From UBA5078 sp051252515 (GTDB lineage: Bacteria > Pseudomonadota > Gammaproteobacteria > Pseudomonadales > Pseudohongiellaceae), in contig JBPOFS010000004.1 in NCBI GenBank assembly GCA_051252515.1, positions 1 through 64,000 on the forward strand: a DNA stretch of 64,000 bases, in the 5' to 3' direction. The notes under the pieces were generated by a model. The model did not search any database. It saw only the letters and a list, made by a program, of their open reading frames with translations, and was not told where the DNA came from. Below, piece by piece: positions 26,734 through 34,831 of this stretch; the first letter of the stretch is position 1; every line of letters begins with the position of its first letter. Position numbers and translations under genes: made by a program.

Positions 26734-27336
26734 ATGCGCTACTGCCAGCATTGTGCCGGACCAATTGAAGAGCGGATTCCCCAAGGGGATGACAAGCTGC
26801 GCTTCTGGTGCGCACAGTGCAACGTCGTGTTCTATCAAAATCCCAATAACATTGTCGGCACCCTTCCCGTCTTCGGCTCTGCAGTATTGCTGTGCAAACG
26901 CGCCATAGAACCGCGTTTAGGAAAGTGGACTCTGCCTGCAGGGTTCATGGAAAACGGCGAAACCACGTTGGAAGGCGCCATACGAGAAACTCAAGAAGAA
27001 GCCGGTGCACTCGTACGAGGACAAGACTGCCACCTCTACACACTTTTCAATTTGCCTAATATTAATCAGGTTTATTTTTTCTTTTTAACAACGCTGCAAA
27101 GTATGGAATTCTCCGCAGGAGAGGAAAGCCTTGAAGTGGCTCTTTTTGAAGAACATGAAATCCCTTGGGATGAATTAGCCTTTGCCGTTGTAAAAACCAC
27201 CTTGCAACAATATTTTAAAGACAGAAAAAACGGTTTATTCCCAGTGCGAATGTTCGACTTACATTACTCACCCGAACGGCAGTTAAGCACGCAGTTAATT
27301 AGCGACAGCCACCACAAGTCTAGCGAAATTGACTAA
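26734..27336 (+). CDS. Nudix hydrolase with N-terminal zinc ribbon
   Basis: A 200-residue protein. The N-terminus has two CxxC pairs (CQHC near residue 4 and CAQC near 28), a zinc-ribbon preceding the Nudix domain, as in NudC-like and ADP-ribose-pyrophosphatase-like proteins. The Nudix box reads GFMENGETTLEGAIRETQEEAG, matching Gx5Ex7REUxEExG (22 residues; key residues are G, E, R-E, E-E and G). The segment GKWTLPAGFMENGE is typical. Probable substrates are NUDP-type nucleotides such as NADH or FAD, not assignable further. It precedes the sigma-54-driven toastrack gene but ends about 60 bp before that promoter. Confidence 0.87.
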   Translation: MRYCQHCAGPIEERIPQGDDKLRFWCAQCNVVFYQNPNNIVGTLPVFGSAVLLCKRAIEPRLGKWTLPAGFMENGETTLEGAIRETQEEAGALVRGQDCHLYTLFNLPNINQVYFFFLTTLQSMEFSAGEESLEVALFEEHEIPWDELAFAVVKTTLQQYFKDRKNGLFPVRMFDLHYSPERQLSTQLISDSHHKSSEID

Positions 27337-27397
27337 ATAAACACGTCAAACAAGCAAACACCCTCCTCTACCCCTTTGATTTACAAGCAAATAATAA

Positions 27398-27414
27398 TTG
27401 GCACAAGGATTGCT
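27398..27414 (+). promoter_or_regulatory. Sigma-54 promoter upstream of the GVG-repeat protein
   Basis: The sequence TTGGCACAAGGATTGCT matches the sigma-54 consensus TGGCAC-N5-TTGCW at every conserved position. It sits 35 bp upstream of the ATG at 27449, leaving room for a short leader that contains a GAGGA ribosome-binding site. The only enhancer-binding protein encoded in the window is PspF, 5 kb away, which makes PspF the first candidate activator (inference). Confidence 0.85.
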
Positions 27415-27448
27415 ATCTCATTAATAACTAATAATGAGGACATACCCA

Positions 27449-28105
27449 ATGAAACGATTCAATCTCTCCGTATTACTCCTAGGCCCAGCAATTCTGACCG
27501 GTACCGCACAGGCAGACGAAAATCATGTGATTCAACATTATAGTTATTCCTTAGACAATATAAGCGAAGTGGAGATTGATGGCGGCGTTGGCGAGATGGA
27601 CATCGTGCATACCGATGGCGACGAAATCAAAATAGAACTAGAACTCGAAGGCAAGCGTCGTTATTGGATAATGAACAAACGAAGTGTTTCTGAAATAGAG
27701 TTGGAGCAATCCACCCGAGGCAACAAACTGAAAATCAGCATGAACGATGAAGATGTCAAACATGTTGATATTCATTGGCGGATCGAGCTACCAAGTGTCG
27801 CACATACAAGCATCAGCCTTGGGGTAGGGAAAATCACAGGCGACTTTGCAGATACAGAACTTGAACTTGATATTGGAGTGGGTGCGGCAGATATCGCGGT
27901 GGCTCGCAGCAGTGCTGGCCGCTTAGAGCTAAACTCTGGAGTAGGCAGTGCATATTTGCACGGGGCCAATAACGTTGTCAGCAAACGTGCGTTCACCTCC
28001 GAACAAACCTACGGTTATGGCGATGGGCAATTGCCTATGGATCTCAATGTAGGCGTAGGAGAAATGAAGGTTCATTTAACCGATAGAACCTTAGTAAGCT
28101 TCTAA
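27449..28105 (+). CDS. Exported GVG-repeat (DUF4097-like, 'toastrack') protein, putative phage-shock partner
   Basis: A 218-residue protein with signal peptide MKRFNLSVLLLGPAILTGTAQA. The mature part is built of repeated beta units, each carrying a GVG motif: GGVGEMDIVH, LGVGKITGDF, IGVGAADIAV, SGVGSAYLHG and VGVGEMKVHL. This pattern is that of the DUF4097/DUF2807 beta-solenoid, called toastrack, which occurs beside PspA, PspC and LiaF/LiaH in other bacteria. The ATG at 27449 has GAGGA eight bases upstream; an earlier in-frame ATG falls inside that ribosome-binding site. It is preceded by a near-perfect sigma-54 promoter. Its stop overlaps the convergent NIF3-like gene by 15 bp. Function is unknown; a periplasmic envelope-stress role is inferred. 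Confidence 0.78.
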   Translation: MKRFNLSVLLLGPAILTGTAQADENHVIQHYSYSLDNISEVEIDGGVGEMDIVHTDGDEIKIELELEGKRRYWIMNKRSVSEIELEQSTRGNKLKISMNDEDVKHVDIHWRIELPSVAHTSISLGVGKITGDFADTELELDIGVGAADIAVARSSAGRLELNSGVGSAYLHGANNVVSKRAFTSEQTYGYGDGQLPMDLNVGVGEMKVHLTDRTLVSF

Positions 28106-28402
28106 GCGGACAACATCTAAGGCAGGCTCCTCATAAGGATGCGCCTGCCTTAGCGCTGCAACTGCCGCTTCTATAGATTCCTTCGAACAGACTAACTCTA
28201 CACGGTATTCGGCCACCGACTCTAAGGTGTCTTGAGACCCTATAAACGGCTGACTGCCTGCCAATGGCCGAAACTGCCCCTGCCCAAGCACTTGCCAGGC
28301 GCAGTGCTCGTAGTCTCCGATGCGCCCACCCCCAGCCGCAAACACTGCTTGTTTCACTTCTTCGAGATGGCTTTCTGGCACATAGAAACACAGTTTGAAC
28401 AT
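28091..28402 (-). CDS. NIF3/YqfO-like (CutA-fold) small protein
   Basis: A 103-residue protein beginning MFKLCFYVPESHLEEVKQAVF and ending with a HPYEEPALDVVRLE segment. It matches the stand-alone form of the YqfO insert domain of NIF3-family proteins, a PII/CutA-like alpha-beta fold found in many gammaproteobacteria. The GGGRIGDYEHCAWQV stretch is typical. Function is unknown. It lies five bases after purL on the same strand and may be cotranscribed, and it converges on the toastrack gene with a 15-bp overlap. Confidence 0.8.
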   Translation of the reverse strand: MFKLCFYVPESHLEEVKQAVFAAGGGRIGDYEHCAWQVLGQGQFRPLAGSQPFIGSQDTLESVAEYRVELVCSKESIEAAVAALRQAHPYEEPALDVVRLEAY

Positions 28403-28406
28403 TGGC

Positions 28407-31400
28407 TTAGCCTAACCACACCCGTGCATTCCTAAACATCCGCAGCGATGGCGCATCTTCTTGCCAATCTTTGGGGCTGTAAGAGTTCTGTACCGCACGG
28501 GTCACACGCTCAGGGTGAGGCATCATGATAGTCACACGACCATCGCTGCTGCACATCCCAGCAATCCCCATAGGCGAGCCATTAGGGTTCTGTGGATAAC
28601 GCTCAGTGGCTTGCCCGTAGTTATCAACGTAATTAAGCGCTAATAACTGTGACTCCATTGCACGTTTTTGATCCACATCAGAACGGAACTCTGCTCGCCC
28701 TTCGCCATGTGCAACGGCTATTGGGAAGCGAGAACCTTCCATTCCCTGAAGGAACACGGAGGCACTTTTCGCGACCGTCACCAAACTGGTGCGCCCTTCA
28801 AACTGTTCCGATTCATTGCGCACAAAACGAGGCCAATGCTCGGCACCTGGGATGAGTTCATGTAACAGAGACAGCATCTGACAACCATTACAAACACCAA
28901 GCGATACCGTCGATTCACGCTCAAAAAACTGCGCAAATGCCGCTCTCATTTTGTCATTGTGCAAAATCGTTTTCGCCCAACCACCACCGGCACCGAGTAC
29001 GTCCCCATAAGAGAACCCACCACAGGCGACCAAGGCATTAAACTTATCGAGAGACACACGGCCAGACAATAGGTCAGTCATGTGCACATCGATGGCTTCA
29101 AAATTAGCTTTATCGAATGCGGCCGCCATTTCGACGTGACCGTTGACACCCTGCTCTCTTAGAACCGCAACGCGAGGTTTTGCCCCAACGTTAATGAAAG
29201 GGGCGCAAATGTCTTCATTAAGATCAAAGCTCAGCTCAACATTGAGTCCTGGATCTTTATCATCAAGCAGTGTGTCGAACTCAGACTGGGCGCAATCAGA
29301 ATTATCACGTAAAGACTGTATGTGATAACTCGTCTCACTCCATTTTCTTTGCAGTTCTACTCGAGTCGTTTCAAACAACAATTTGCCACCGTTAAGTACC
29401 CGCACTTCGTCACGCTGATTAAGCGTGCCGATTTGACGCGTACAAGCGGACAACCCGTGTTGTTCCACCATTTGCAGAACCGAGTTCATTTGTTCACGGC
29501 GCACTTGAATGACAGCCCCAACCTCTTCACTAAACAATACGCGAACCGGGTCTTTATCATCCATGCCTAATAGTTCAGCTAGCTGAATATCGATACCGGT
29601 ATGGCCACTAAACGCCATCTCAGTAAGTGTCGCAAACACACCGCCGTCGGATCGATCATGGTAGGCCAATAACAGGCCTTCTTTATTAAGGCCTTGTATC
29701 AAAGCAAAGAAACTTTTCAATTCTTCCGCACTATCCACATCAGGAGGCGTGCATCCGAGCTCTCGATACACTTGCGCTAAAGCAGAACCGCCAATACGGT
29801 CTTGGCCATGACCAAGGTCGATAAGCAATAGATCCGTATCACCTTCGTCTGTCTGCAGCTGCGGGGTTACCGTAGTGCGGACATCAGTGACCGGGGCAAA
29901 GGAGGTAATGACCAATGACATCGGAGAGGTCACACTCTTGCGCCCTTGCGCATCGTCCCATACCATTTTCATCGACATGGAATCTTTACCAACCGGCACA
30001 CAAATTCCTAGCGCTGGACAAAGTTCCATACCCACGGCCTTCACCGCTTCGTATAATTTAACGTCTTCACCTGGGTGCCCTGCAGCAACCATCCAGTTAG
30101 CCGATAATTTAATATCACTAATCGAACTAATAGTGGCGCTAGCAATATTCGTCACAGACTCTGCAATAGCCATACGAGCAGAGGCTGGAGCATCGAGCAA
30201 CGCAACGGGTGTACGTTCGCCCATCGCCATCGCTTCGCCTGTATAGCCTTGTAAAGCCGAGGCCGTCACAGCGGCGTCCGCAACCGGAACTTGCCAAGGG
30301 CCTACCATTTGATCTCGAGTCACCATCCCTGTGATAGAGCGGTCAGCAATCGTAATCAAGAAACTCTTACTCGCCACAGCAGGAAGGCTCATGACGCGAT
30401 CTATCGCCTCATCCAGCGCAATCTGCTCAGTCTCCAACTCAATAGGGTTGGCTGTCACGCTGCGCACATCACGGTGCATGCGCGGAGGCTTGCCGAACAA
30501 AATACTCATTGGAAGGTCGATAGGCTTATTATTAAAATGCGTATCGAGCATTTCAATATGATCTTCTTTTGTAGTTTCGCCAACTACTGCAAACGGGCAG
30601 CGTTCGCGCAGACACATGGCCTTAAACTCAGGCAGATCTTCGCGATTCACGGCCAAGACATAACGCTCTTGCGCCTCGTTGCACCAAATCTCTAATGGCG
30701 ACATTTGCGGTTCGGCACTGAGGATATCGCGCAATGAAAAACGTCCACCGCGCCCGCCGTCTTTCACTAACTCTGGCAAGGCATTGGAGAGGCCGCCCGC
30801 ACCCACATCATGGATAAAGACGATAGGGTTGTTATCCCCTAACTGCCAACACTGATCGATCACTTCCTGGCACCGGCGTTCCATCTCTGGGTTGTCGCGC
30901 TGAACCGAAGCAAAATCCAAATCTGTATTGCTAGAACCTGCCGCCATAGAAGAGGCAGCACCGCCGCCAAGTCCGATCAACATCGCTGGGCCGCCAAGCA
31001 CGATCAGTTGAGCGCCGACTGGAATCTCACCTTTTTCGACATGGGACTCACGTATATTACCGATACCACCGGCGATCATGATGGGCTTGTGATATCCGCG
31101 AACTTCGTCGCCATTACCACTGTCGATGCGCTCTTCATAGGTGCGGAAATATCCGCAAAGATTCGGTCGACCAAATTCATTATTGAATGCAGCGGCCCCT
31201 ATTGGACCTTCAATCATAATATCCAAAGCGGAAGCAATATGGTCCGGGCGACCGAAGTCTTCCTCTTCCCATGGTTGCGCCAATGCCGGAATACGCAGAT
31301 TAGAAACACTGAATCCAGAAAGCCCAGCTTTGGGTTTAGAGCCGCGCCCTGTGGCACCTTCGTCTCTGATCTCGCCGCCACTGCCTGTTGCCGCTCCTGG

Positions 31401-32327
31401 GAACGGCGCAATCGCCGTTGGATGATTATGGGTTTCCACTTTCATCAGGATATGAATAGGCTCTTGGGTGTAGCCATATTGCTTAGTTGCAGGGTCCGGG
31501 AAGAATCGCCCGCCTACGCTGCCCGTCATCACTGCTGCATTGTCTTTATACGCAGACAGTACATTGTCAGGGGCTAGCGCATGAGTATTACGGATCATGC
31601 CGAAAAGGGAGATATCTTGATCTTGCCCGTCTAGAGTCCAACTGGCGTTGAATATTTTATGTCGGCAGTGTTCGGAGTTGGCTTGCGCAAACATCATCAG
31701 CTCGACATCGTTAGGATTACGATTCAGATGATTGAAGCTTTCGTAAAGGTATTCGATTTCATCTGGGGCTAATGCTAAGCCCATCTGAGAGTTCGCCTCG
31801 CTCAACGCGACTTCGCCACGGCCTAGAATATCGACGTTCTGAAGTGGTCGAGGTTGTGCGCGCTCAAACAAGCTCATTGCCGCGTCAAAATCAGGCAGCA
31901 CTGCTTGTGTCATGCGATCGTGAAGCAGAGTATCAAGCAAAGCGATCTCAGTCATATCGAGGCGCTGTTCTGCTTCGACCCGATAAGCAATTCCGCGTTC
32001 GATTCGCCGAATTTTGCTAAGCCCACAGTTGTGCACAATATCGCTAGCTTTGCTCGACCATGGCGAAATAGTGCCGGGGCGCGGAACAACTACACGAAGC
32101 TGAGCATCAAGTGCGCTGGTATCAACTGCCGACTGGCTAGTCGAACCGTAATCAAGCAGAGCGTTTATGAGATCCAGCTCATCTGGCTCTAAGGTCACAT
32201 CGCAATCAGCGAAATGAATAAAGCGGGCGTTTAGCGCGCGTACCTTAGGGAGTCGTGACTGGATAGTGGCGAGAAGTTTGGCATTTTTGAAGGCAGAAAG
32301 TGCCGACACACCGGGCAGTACTAGCAT
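28407..32327 (-). CDS. purL: Phosphoribosylformylglycinamidine synthase PurL
   Basis: Large single-chain FGAM synthase (about 1306 aa) of purine biosynthesis; it converts FGAR, ATP and glutamine to FGAM. The N-terminal PurS-like and linker domains are followed by the ATPase halves (for example MKVETHNHPTAIAPFPGA, FIHDVGAGGLSNALPELV and LLAYHDRSDGGVFATL). The C-terminal class I glutamine amidotransferase has nucleophile segment LGVCNGCQML and VAHGEGRAEF. The longest frame would need TTG; the ATG three codons later at 32327 is preferred. The family also includes guaA/guaB partners of the same pathway at 41107-44173. Confidence 0.97.
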   Translation of the reverse strand: MLVLPGVSALSAFKNAKLLATIQSRLPKVRALNARFIHFADCDVTLEPDELDLINALLDYGSTSQSAVDTSALDAQLRVVVPRPGTISPWSSKASDIVHNCGLSKIRRIERGIAYRVEAEQRLDMTEIALLDTLLHDRMTQAVLPDFDAAMSLFERAQPRPLQNVDILGRGEVALSEANSQMGLALAPDEIEYLYESFNHLNRNPNDVELMMFAQANSEHCRHKIFNASWTLDGQDQDISLFGMIRNTHALAPDNVLSAYKDNAAVMTGSVGGRFFPDPATKQYGYTQEPIHILMKVETHNHPTAIAPFPGAATGSGGEIRDEGATGRGSKPKAGLSGFSVSNLRIPALAQPWEEEDFGRPDHIASALDIMIEGPIGAAAFNNEFGRPNLCGYFRTYEERIDSGNGDEVRGYHKPIMIAGGIGNIRESHVEKGEIPVGAQLIVLGGPAMLIGLGGGAASSMAAGSSNTDLDFASVQRDNPEMERRCQEVIDQCWQLGDNNPIVFIHDVGAGGLSNALPELVKDGGRGGRFSLRDILSAEPQMSPLEIWCNEAQERYVLAVNREDLPEFKAMCLRERCPFAVVGETTKEDHIEMLDTHFNNKPIDLPMSILFGKPPRMHRDVRSVTANPIELETEQIALDEAIDRVMSLPAVASKSFLITIADRSITGMVTRDQMVGPWQVPVADAAVTASALQGYTGEAMAMGERTPVALLDAPASARMAIAESVTNIASATISSISDIKLSANWMVAAGHPGEDVKLYEAVKAVGMELCPALGICVPVGKDSMSMKMVWDDAQGRKSVTSPMSLVITSFAPVTDVRTTVTPQLQTDEGDTDLLLIDLGHGQDRIGGSALAQVYRELGCTPPDVDSAEELKSFFALIQGLNKEGLLLAYHDRSDGGVFATLTEMAFSGHTGIDIQLAELLGMDDKDPVRVLFSEEVGAVIQVRREQMNSVLQMVEQHGLSACTRQIGTLNQRDEVRVLNGGKLLFETTRVELQRKWSETSYHIQSLRDNSDCAQSEFDTLLDDKDPGLNVELSFDLNEDICAPFINVGAKPRVAVLREQGVNGHVEMAAAFDKANFEAIDVHMTDLLSGRVSLDKFNALVACGGFSYGDVLGAGGGWAKTILHNDKMRAAFAQFFERESTVSLGVCNGCQMLSLLHELIPGAEHWPRFVRNESEQFEGRTSLVTVAKSASVFLQGMEGSRFPIAVAHGEGRAEFRSDVDQKRAMESQLLALNYVDNYGQATERYPQNPNGSPMGIAGMCSSDGRVTIMMPHPERVTRAVQNSYSPKDWQEDAPSLRMFRNARVWLG

Positions 32328-32429
32328 CGTAAACAAAGGCCTTGAGTAGAGTTAACGGTGGATTCGCAAGGCTGAGAATGATACGCGAAACAAGGTTAAA
32401 AAGTCAGGCTTAATTTGCTCAGGCTTGCT

Positions 32430-32999
32430 TTATTGATCGGATTGAAACCGGCCTTCTTCGCGTGTAAGCACTACTTGGCCGTCGCTGTCCTCTACCCAGA
32501 AATCAACATAATCTAAAGACGCGATGTCGCCGGGGTTGCCGCTGAACACGGGCTCGGCTTTAACTGAATAGATTTTTCCTGGCTCTACTCGGAACTGCAG
32601 GGTACGACTAACGGTGTCACGACTAGAGGCATAATTGGCCAGAGCGGGTGCAAGACCGATACGCGCTCCCATATCCCATGAGTAATAAACCTCTAGTTCA
32701 CGCAGCCCAGGCTGCATCACTACCTCCCCCCATGCACGGCTATTTTCAATCGGATGATCATCAACGCGCTGAAAGCGCACGGCATCGACGTAACTGTTGA
32801 GCCAGTCTTTGCGGTAGTAAAAGTCTCCTTTGACTAAGGCCAATTGAGAAAGTGGTAGCTCGGCCCCGTCATAAGCGCGGTAGGGGACATCAATAATCGC
32901 ACAAGCACTCAACAAAAAGCTGCACAGCACAACACCCCATAGCTTTGCGCAATGGCGAAATACACGGCGTTCTCGTCTAATTGGAAAAGTGTTCGTCAT
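32430..32999 (-). CDS. Putative outer-membrane lipoprotein, unknown function
   Basis: A 189-residue protein with a long N-terminal leader (MTNTFPIRRERRVFRHCAKLWG) and a lipobox LSAC near residue 33, so it is probably lipidated. Mature protein is beta-rich and mildly acidic, with aromatic pairs such as GDFYYRKDW and LEVYYSW. I do not recognise the family. It lies between purL and tadA on the same strand with its own gaps (93 and 54 bp). Confidence 0.7.
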   Translation of the reverse strand: MTNTFPIRRERRVFRHCAKLWGVVLCSFLLSACAIIDVPYRAYDGAELPLSQLALVKGDFYYRKDWLNSYVDAVRFQRVDDHPIENSRAWGEVVMQPGLRELEVYYSWDMGARIGLAPALANYASSRDTVSRTLQFRVEPGKIYSVKAEPVFSGNPGDIASLDYVDFWVEDSDGQVVLTREEGRFQSDQ

Positions 33000-33053
33000 T
33001 GATTATTCGTCTTGAAAGGTATCTAACAACGGTACTCAGATTAGAGCCTAAAC

Positions 33054-33542
33054 TCAACCCTTAGTTCCTTTTTGCCCTGTACTTCTACGCCCTTTGAAGA
33101 AATCGCGCATTAAATCCCCACATTGTTGGGACGCCACTCCTCCCAAGTACTCAACGCGATGATTGAACGCCCCTTCATCTAATAAGCGACGACTACTTTC
33201 AATGGCACCAAAACGAGGTTCAGAAGCCCCGTAAACAACCCGAGCGACCCTTGAATGCACAATAGCCCCCACACACATGGTGCAAGGTTCAATCGTTACA
33301 TAGAGTACACAGCCGGGAAGACGGTAATTAGACATTGCTTGTGAGGCATTGCGAAGCGCCATGATCTCGGCGTGCGCGGAAGGGTCGTGTGTGCGTATAG
33401 GTTGATTGAAGCCGCTACCAAGCATTTCACCGGCAGCCGAAACAACGATGGCGCCTACAGGCACCTCACCAACATCTGCCGCCGACTGCGCAAGAAGCAG
33501 CGCTTGCTCCATCCAATATTCGTCAGATTGCGCTTCATGCAT
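33054..33542 (-). CDS. tadA: tRNA-specific adenosine deaminase TadA
   Basis: About 162 residues; it deaminates A34 of tRNA-Arg(ACG) to inosine. The zinc site is complete: the HAE motif (HAEIMALRNA, catalytic Glu) and PCTMCVGAI. Other family segments are EVPVGAIVV and IRTHDPSAHAEI, with the C-terminal FFKGRR. I start at the ATG at 33542 because the longer frame begins with TTG. It follows the LysM protein gene end by 20 bp in map terms but is transcribed after it on the same strand. Confidence 0.95.
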   Translation of the reverse strand: MHEAQSDEYWMEQALLLAQSAADVGEVPVGAIVVSAAGEMLGSGFNQPIRTHDPSAHAEIMALRNASQAMSNYRLPGCVLYVTIEPCTMCVGAIVHSRVARVVYGASEPRFGAIESSRRLLDEGAFNHRVEYLGGVASQQCGDLMRDFFKGRRSTGQKGTKG

Positions 33543-33561
33543 GGGTCGGCTCAAACGTGAA

Positions 33562-34482
33562 TTAGAGAGAGCTACGGTTAGTCGTGACTTTCAATACTTG
33601 GCCAATTTGAAGGGCATCACCTGCAAGATCATTCGCTTTAGTAATCGCTGCGACCGTAGTGCCATAACGCTTGGCAAGACGCCAAAGGGTATCACCGCGA
33701 CGGACTCGATGACTGAGTTCAGCATACGAGGCGACTTCATTGCTGCGAGAAGTGTTTACAGGATTACTGTTAGTGGCGGGGATTTGCAGTTTTTGCCCAG
33801 CAATGATCATGTCACCACGCAGCCCGTTGCTTGCTCTAAGCTGTGAGACCGATACGCCAGTAATAGAAGAGATTCGTGACAGGGAGTCGCCTCGACGCAC
33901 AACATACTCGTGCTCACTCGTCGTGCCGGCATCGGCAAACTGATGCACGACTTCTGGAAATACTGCGACATGGTAATGCGGAGGTCGACGCTCACGCGTG
34001 ACATCTAATACATCGGCCGCTTCCAAGGACAACAACGTGCGCTCTAACCATGCGCGGCACTTGCCCACCTGCGGAATGCGTAAATCGACTGCCATTCCCG
34101 TTGGATGCACAGAATCGCTGGCGGCGTTTTGAGGCTGTTTGTTGATCGGGCGAGTGAGGCTTGTAACTGTCAGTTTTTCACCGCAGTTAGCAAAATACTG
34201 GGCGCTGATTTGTTCAATGAAATTCTTTACAGGAGGACGAGCATAGGGAAAAGAGACATCGTGAAGATCAAAAAAGCGATTCTTAGTGACTAGGACCAAG
34301 TCACCTGCACCAACAAATTGATCCACTAGTTTCGCAGTCTGTGCAAAGCCGTAGCCATTTTGCACCGCGACTTGATACTGTCGCTCCATTGAAGAGCGCG
34401 AACCTTTTAGCGTCTGTGCTTGAACTTGTCCTACAGAGAACAAAATGGCAGTAATCAGGGACGCAAGGGCGATTTTTGGCAT
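33562..34482 (-). CDS. Exported M15-like/DUF5715-type protein with two LysM domains
   Basis: About 306 residues with a signal peptide (MPKIALASLITAILFSVGQVQA). The central region (about 30-190) has the SVHPTGMAVDLRIP and RRPPHYHVAVFP motifs; the S-x-H-x-x-G-x-A-x-D and H-x-H pattern resembles the zinc site of M15-type D,D-peptidases. Two LysM domains follow (EYVVRRGDSLSRISSITGVS and HRVRRGDTLWRLAKRYGTTV), which bind peptidoglycan. A role in cell-wall trimming is inferred. I start at the ATG at 34482 because AGGA sits eight bases upstream. It is close to tadA on the same strand (20 bp). Confidence 0.8.
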   Translation of the reverse strand: MPKIALASLITAILFSVGQVQAQTLKGSRSSMERQYQVAVQNGYGFAQTAKLVDQFVGAGDLVLVTKNRFFDLHDVSFPYARPPVKNFIEQISAQYFANCGEKLTVTSLTRPINKQPQNAASDSVHPTGMAVDLRIPQVGKCRAWLERTLLSLEAADVLDVTRERRPPHYHVAVFPEVVHQFADAGTTSEHEYVVRRGDSLSRISSITGVSVSQLRASNGLRGDMIIAGQKLQIPATNSNPVNTSRSNEVASYAELSHRVRRGDTLWRLAKRYGTTVAAITKANDLAGDALQIGQVLKVTTNRSSL

Positions 34483-34491
34483 GTCGACCAT

Positions 34492-34831
34492 CCTACAATG
34501 AGCTATTTTTTGTTATCTGACCTGTGCGCTGCGATAAAATAACATCGTATATTCAGCCTCGCGCGCACAGTGCGAATAGAGCGTGACGCCGATTCTATTG
34601 ATTTTCATAGAATTCTGTCAAGCATTCCCTCATATCTATCTGTTTTTTTTAGCAATACCAAGCCAGTGTTTACCGACCAAGAAGCTTTCACGAGCGCTTT
34701 ACAGACGCCTTAAGGCCTTGAATACTCGCCTGTGCCCATGCAAACACTGAAGATTGCGCGCTAGAATGGCCGCCCTTTGACGCAAAACGCTTACAGTTAG
34801 CACGACGGTCTCACTCAATTAGGCATTTATC
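34492..34831. other. Intergenic region between divergent genes, no gene found
   Basis: These 340 bp lie between the LysM protein gene (minus) and the mocR gene (plus). I see no convincing ORF, RNA or terminator. An imperfect inverted repeat, GATTCTAT at 34591-34598 and ATAGAATT at 34607-34614 with an eight-base spacer, might be a regulator site, for example for the MocR protein, but this is weak. Promoters for both flanking genes must lie here. Confidence 0.5.

Noticed and set aside
31008..31577. 189-residue plus-strand ORF inside purL
   Set aside because: Antisense to a fully conserved region of purL; no ribosome-binding site or recognisable domain.
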